From SIG480 sp045614365 (GTDB lineage Bacteria > Bacillota > Clostridia > Oscillospirales > JAAYXM01), in contig JAZLCV010000184.1 of the NCBI GenBank assembly GCA_045614365.1, positions 1 to 41,808 on the forward strand: DNA of 41,808 nucleotides, given 5' to 3'. The translations under genes and the position numbers were made by a program. The notes beneath the pieces were generated by a model, which was not told where the DNA came from, did no database searches, and saw only the letters and a list, made by a program, of their open reading frames with translations. Below, in pieces: positions 40,279-41,808 of the stretch (position 1 is the stretch's first letter; every line of letters begins with the position of its first letter).

Positions 40279-41808
40279 TTACTTAACGTACTCAAGAACT
40301 CGCTCGATAAGAACTGCAACCTCTGCACGTGTTGTGTAGTCATTCGGTGCAATGCGTCCGTTCTTTCCGTTTACAAAATGCATATGTGAGAGAACAGAAA
40401 CCGCATCCTTCGCGTAGTCGGAAACAAGCGCGAAGTCGGTATACGTCTTTGAAAGAGCAACCTCATCCGTCATTTCCGGAGCTACTATTCCATCGACCTT
40501 TGCATTCTGCAATGCACGGTACACTATCGTCATCATATCCTGACGTGTAATTGCATTTCTCGGAGCAAACTTATTCCCGCCAATACCACCGACAATGCCT
40601 GTGTTGCGTGCTGTTGCAAGCTCAGATGCAAAGTAATCATTTGCAGAAACGTCCGCAAAGTTCTCGGTGCTGTCACTTGTCAGGTTAAATGCACGGACAA
40701 GTAAAATTGCAAAGTCTGCACGCGTGATGTTTGCTGCAGGTGAGAATTTGCTTTCGGATGTTCCCTTAATTATTCCAGCTTCCGCAAGTGAGCTTATCGC
40801 ATCTGCCGCCCATGCGTGAGCGCCGAGATCGGTAAACTTAGGTGCCGAAACAACAGGAGCATCGGTGTTTTCGGATGCCTCTTCCTTCTTATCATCCTCA
40901 TTGCCGAGCTTATCCGCGCCATCGGTAGACTTATCTCCGCCTGCCACAAGACCTCCGCTGTTACCGCCGGAAGGAGCTTTCTTCGGAATGATTTCATCCT
41001 TTGTGTCAAAGCAGACTGTGCAGGTGTAACGTATAAGTCCTTCCGATACCGTTGTTGCAGGAGTTATAACCTCACCGCGGTTCCACTCGTGCTCACATTC
41101 AACCGCCGTAATTACATAATGTGAGAAGTGGTCTGTTGTGAAGTGAACAAATCCGTCCTTATACTCTGCACGCTTATATGTTACCGAGCCGTTATCCGAC
41201 ACGTAGCATACTACAATCTTCTTGCCGTCCATATTGTCCGGAAGATCATACTTTGCCTTGATATTGACCTTACCGCGAAGCTCGTGGATATCCTCGCTTA
41301 CCGGATCACCGTTTTCGTCGTAGTTTGTTACAACAAGATTGAGCTGGATTATGTGTGCTTCTGTTGAAATTGAATCGAGAGCCGCCTGCTGCTTGTCGTT
41401 AAGCTCGCTCTTATCAACCGCGTCAATCTTTACGGAAACCGTGGAGCTTTCTCCCATTTCCTTTGCAGCTGTTGTGATAACATCCGCATCCATAGTGATT
41501 TCCGCGTCATCCGCAATAACAGTGAAGCTCTCCACCTTATCGCTTTCATCAAGCGCCTTAACGATGTTTTCCGGAAGAACAAGAGTGTTAATTCCGCCTG
41601 TTGCACCGGTTGCATCAATTACAACCTCACCTGTAGACGGAACATTGTCTATAACCGTTTTTACCGTCTCATCATCTGCTTTAAACTCAACAGTGCCTTT
41701 TCCTTCATCGGTTTCCATCTCAATACCGAAACTGTCCCCTCCGACAGTGATCATGGCTCCTGCCTTGATTCCAAGCCCTGCTTCCGTATAAACCGGAGCT
41801 TCCGGAAC
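40279..41808 (-). CDS. SLH-domain surface protein, C-terminal part (5' end outside window)
   Basis: The frame stays open to the right edge with at least 509 codons visible. The visible N-terminal part is Val/Thr/Asp-rich extracellular sequence with EHEWNRGEVITPATTVSEG-like modules (a Cys pair in CTVCFDTKDE resembles a small structural motif repeated in Clostridia surface proteins). Three SLH domains end the protein: FTDLGAHAWAADAISSLAE...FSPAANITRADFAILLVRAF, FADVSANDYFASELATARN...FAPRNAITRQDMMTIVYRAL and YTDFALVSDYAKDAVSVLS...IAPNDYTTRAEVAVLIERVL. It is anchored to the wall polymer and probably exported by a signal peptide encoded beyond the window. Confidence 0.88.
   Translation of the reverse strand, partial: VPEAPVYTEAGLGIKAGAMITVGGDSFGIEMETDEGKGTVEFKADDETVKTVIDNVPSTGEVVIDATGATGGINTLVLPENIVKALDESDKVESFTVIADDAEITMDADVITTAAKEMGESSTVSVKIDAVDKSELNDKQQAALDSISTEAHIIQLNLVVTNYDENGDPVSEDIHELRGKVNIKAKYDLPDNMDGKKIVVCYVSDNGSVTYKRAEYKDGFVHFTTDHFSHYVITAVECEHEWNRGEVITPATTVSEGLIRYTCTVCFDTKDEIIPKKAPSGGNSGGLVAGGDKSTDGADKLGNEDDKKEEASENTDAPVVSAPKFTDLGAHAWAADAISSLAEAGIIKGTSESKFSPAANITRADFAILLVRAFNLTSDSTENFADVSANDYFASELATARNTGIVGGIGGNKFAPRNAITRQDMMTIVYRALQNAKVDGIVAPEMTDEVALSKTYTDFALVSDYAKDAVSVLSHMHFVNGKNGRIAPNDYTTRAEVAVLIERVLEYVK

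Overview
The window looks like chromosome of a Gram-positive anaerobe of the class Clostridia, most likely an Oscillospiraceae-type gut bacterium. The evidence is strong AGGAGG ribosome-binding sites, sigma-A promoters with 16-18 bp spacers, three genes for S-layer-homology-type surface proteins, a CpsBCD tyrosine-kinase capsule module, lipoproteins with classic lipoboxes, and an intergenic 'CTCCCTT...AAGGGAG + GGCGG' repeat that I recall from this group. The assignment rests on gene content only; no rRNA or tRNA gene was seen.

Layout. (1) 1-7757, minus strand: the start of an exported protein; a putative polymorphic toxin gene overlapping a membrane-anchored ankyrin-repeat gene, with an 11-bp iteron array upstream; an M20 amidohydrolase plus Gfo/Idh oxidoreductase pair; a purine permease plus phosphoribosyltransferase operon; a PHP histidinol-phosphatase. 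(2) 7891-8859, plus: dusB. (3) 8930-15333, minus: a five-gene carbohydrate operon (DeoR regulator, FGGY kinase, fucose/arabinose-type isomerase, TIM-barrel glycosidase-like protein, neutral-ceramidase-like hydrolase). (4) 15583-24174, plus: a housekeeping run (cyclophilin, lepA, hemW, ACT protein, PFL protein, tadA), then clpB with its own promoter. (5) 24482-30824, minus: CapD-type epimerase/dehydratase, then CpsC-CpsD-CpsB and a large SLH protein. (6) 31145-35632, plus: XRE-cupin regulator and potABCD polyamine uptake. (7) 35677-41808: XRE regulator, an AroE-AroK fusion, an SSAT-like acetyltransferase, an AraC regulator, a lipoprotein, a RelE/RHH toxin-antitoxin pair, and a second SLH protein cut by the window end.

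The most unusual signals are regulatory or structural. They are the seven-copy helically phased 11-bp array upstream of the toxin/ankyrin pair; three copies of the XRE-cupin C-terminal tail, each ending in the same peptide with synonymous changes; a 20-bp near-palindrome exactly filling the spacer of the XRE-cupin promoter; a TTACA-N3-TGTAAAG palindrome at the -35 of two separate promoters (an XRE regulator and capD); and a 16-bp hairpin that buries the ribosome-binding site of a lipoprotein gene just after the RelE toxin gene. Functional calls come from reading motifs; no database search was run.
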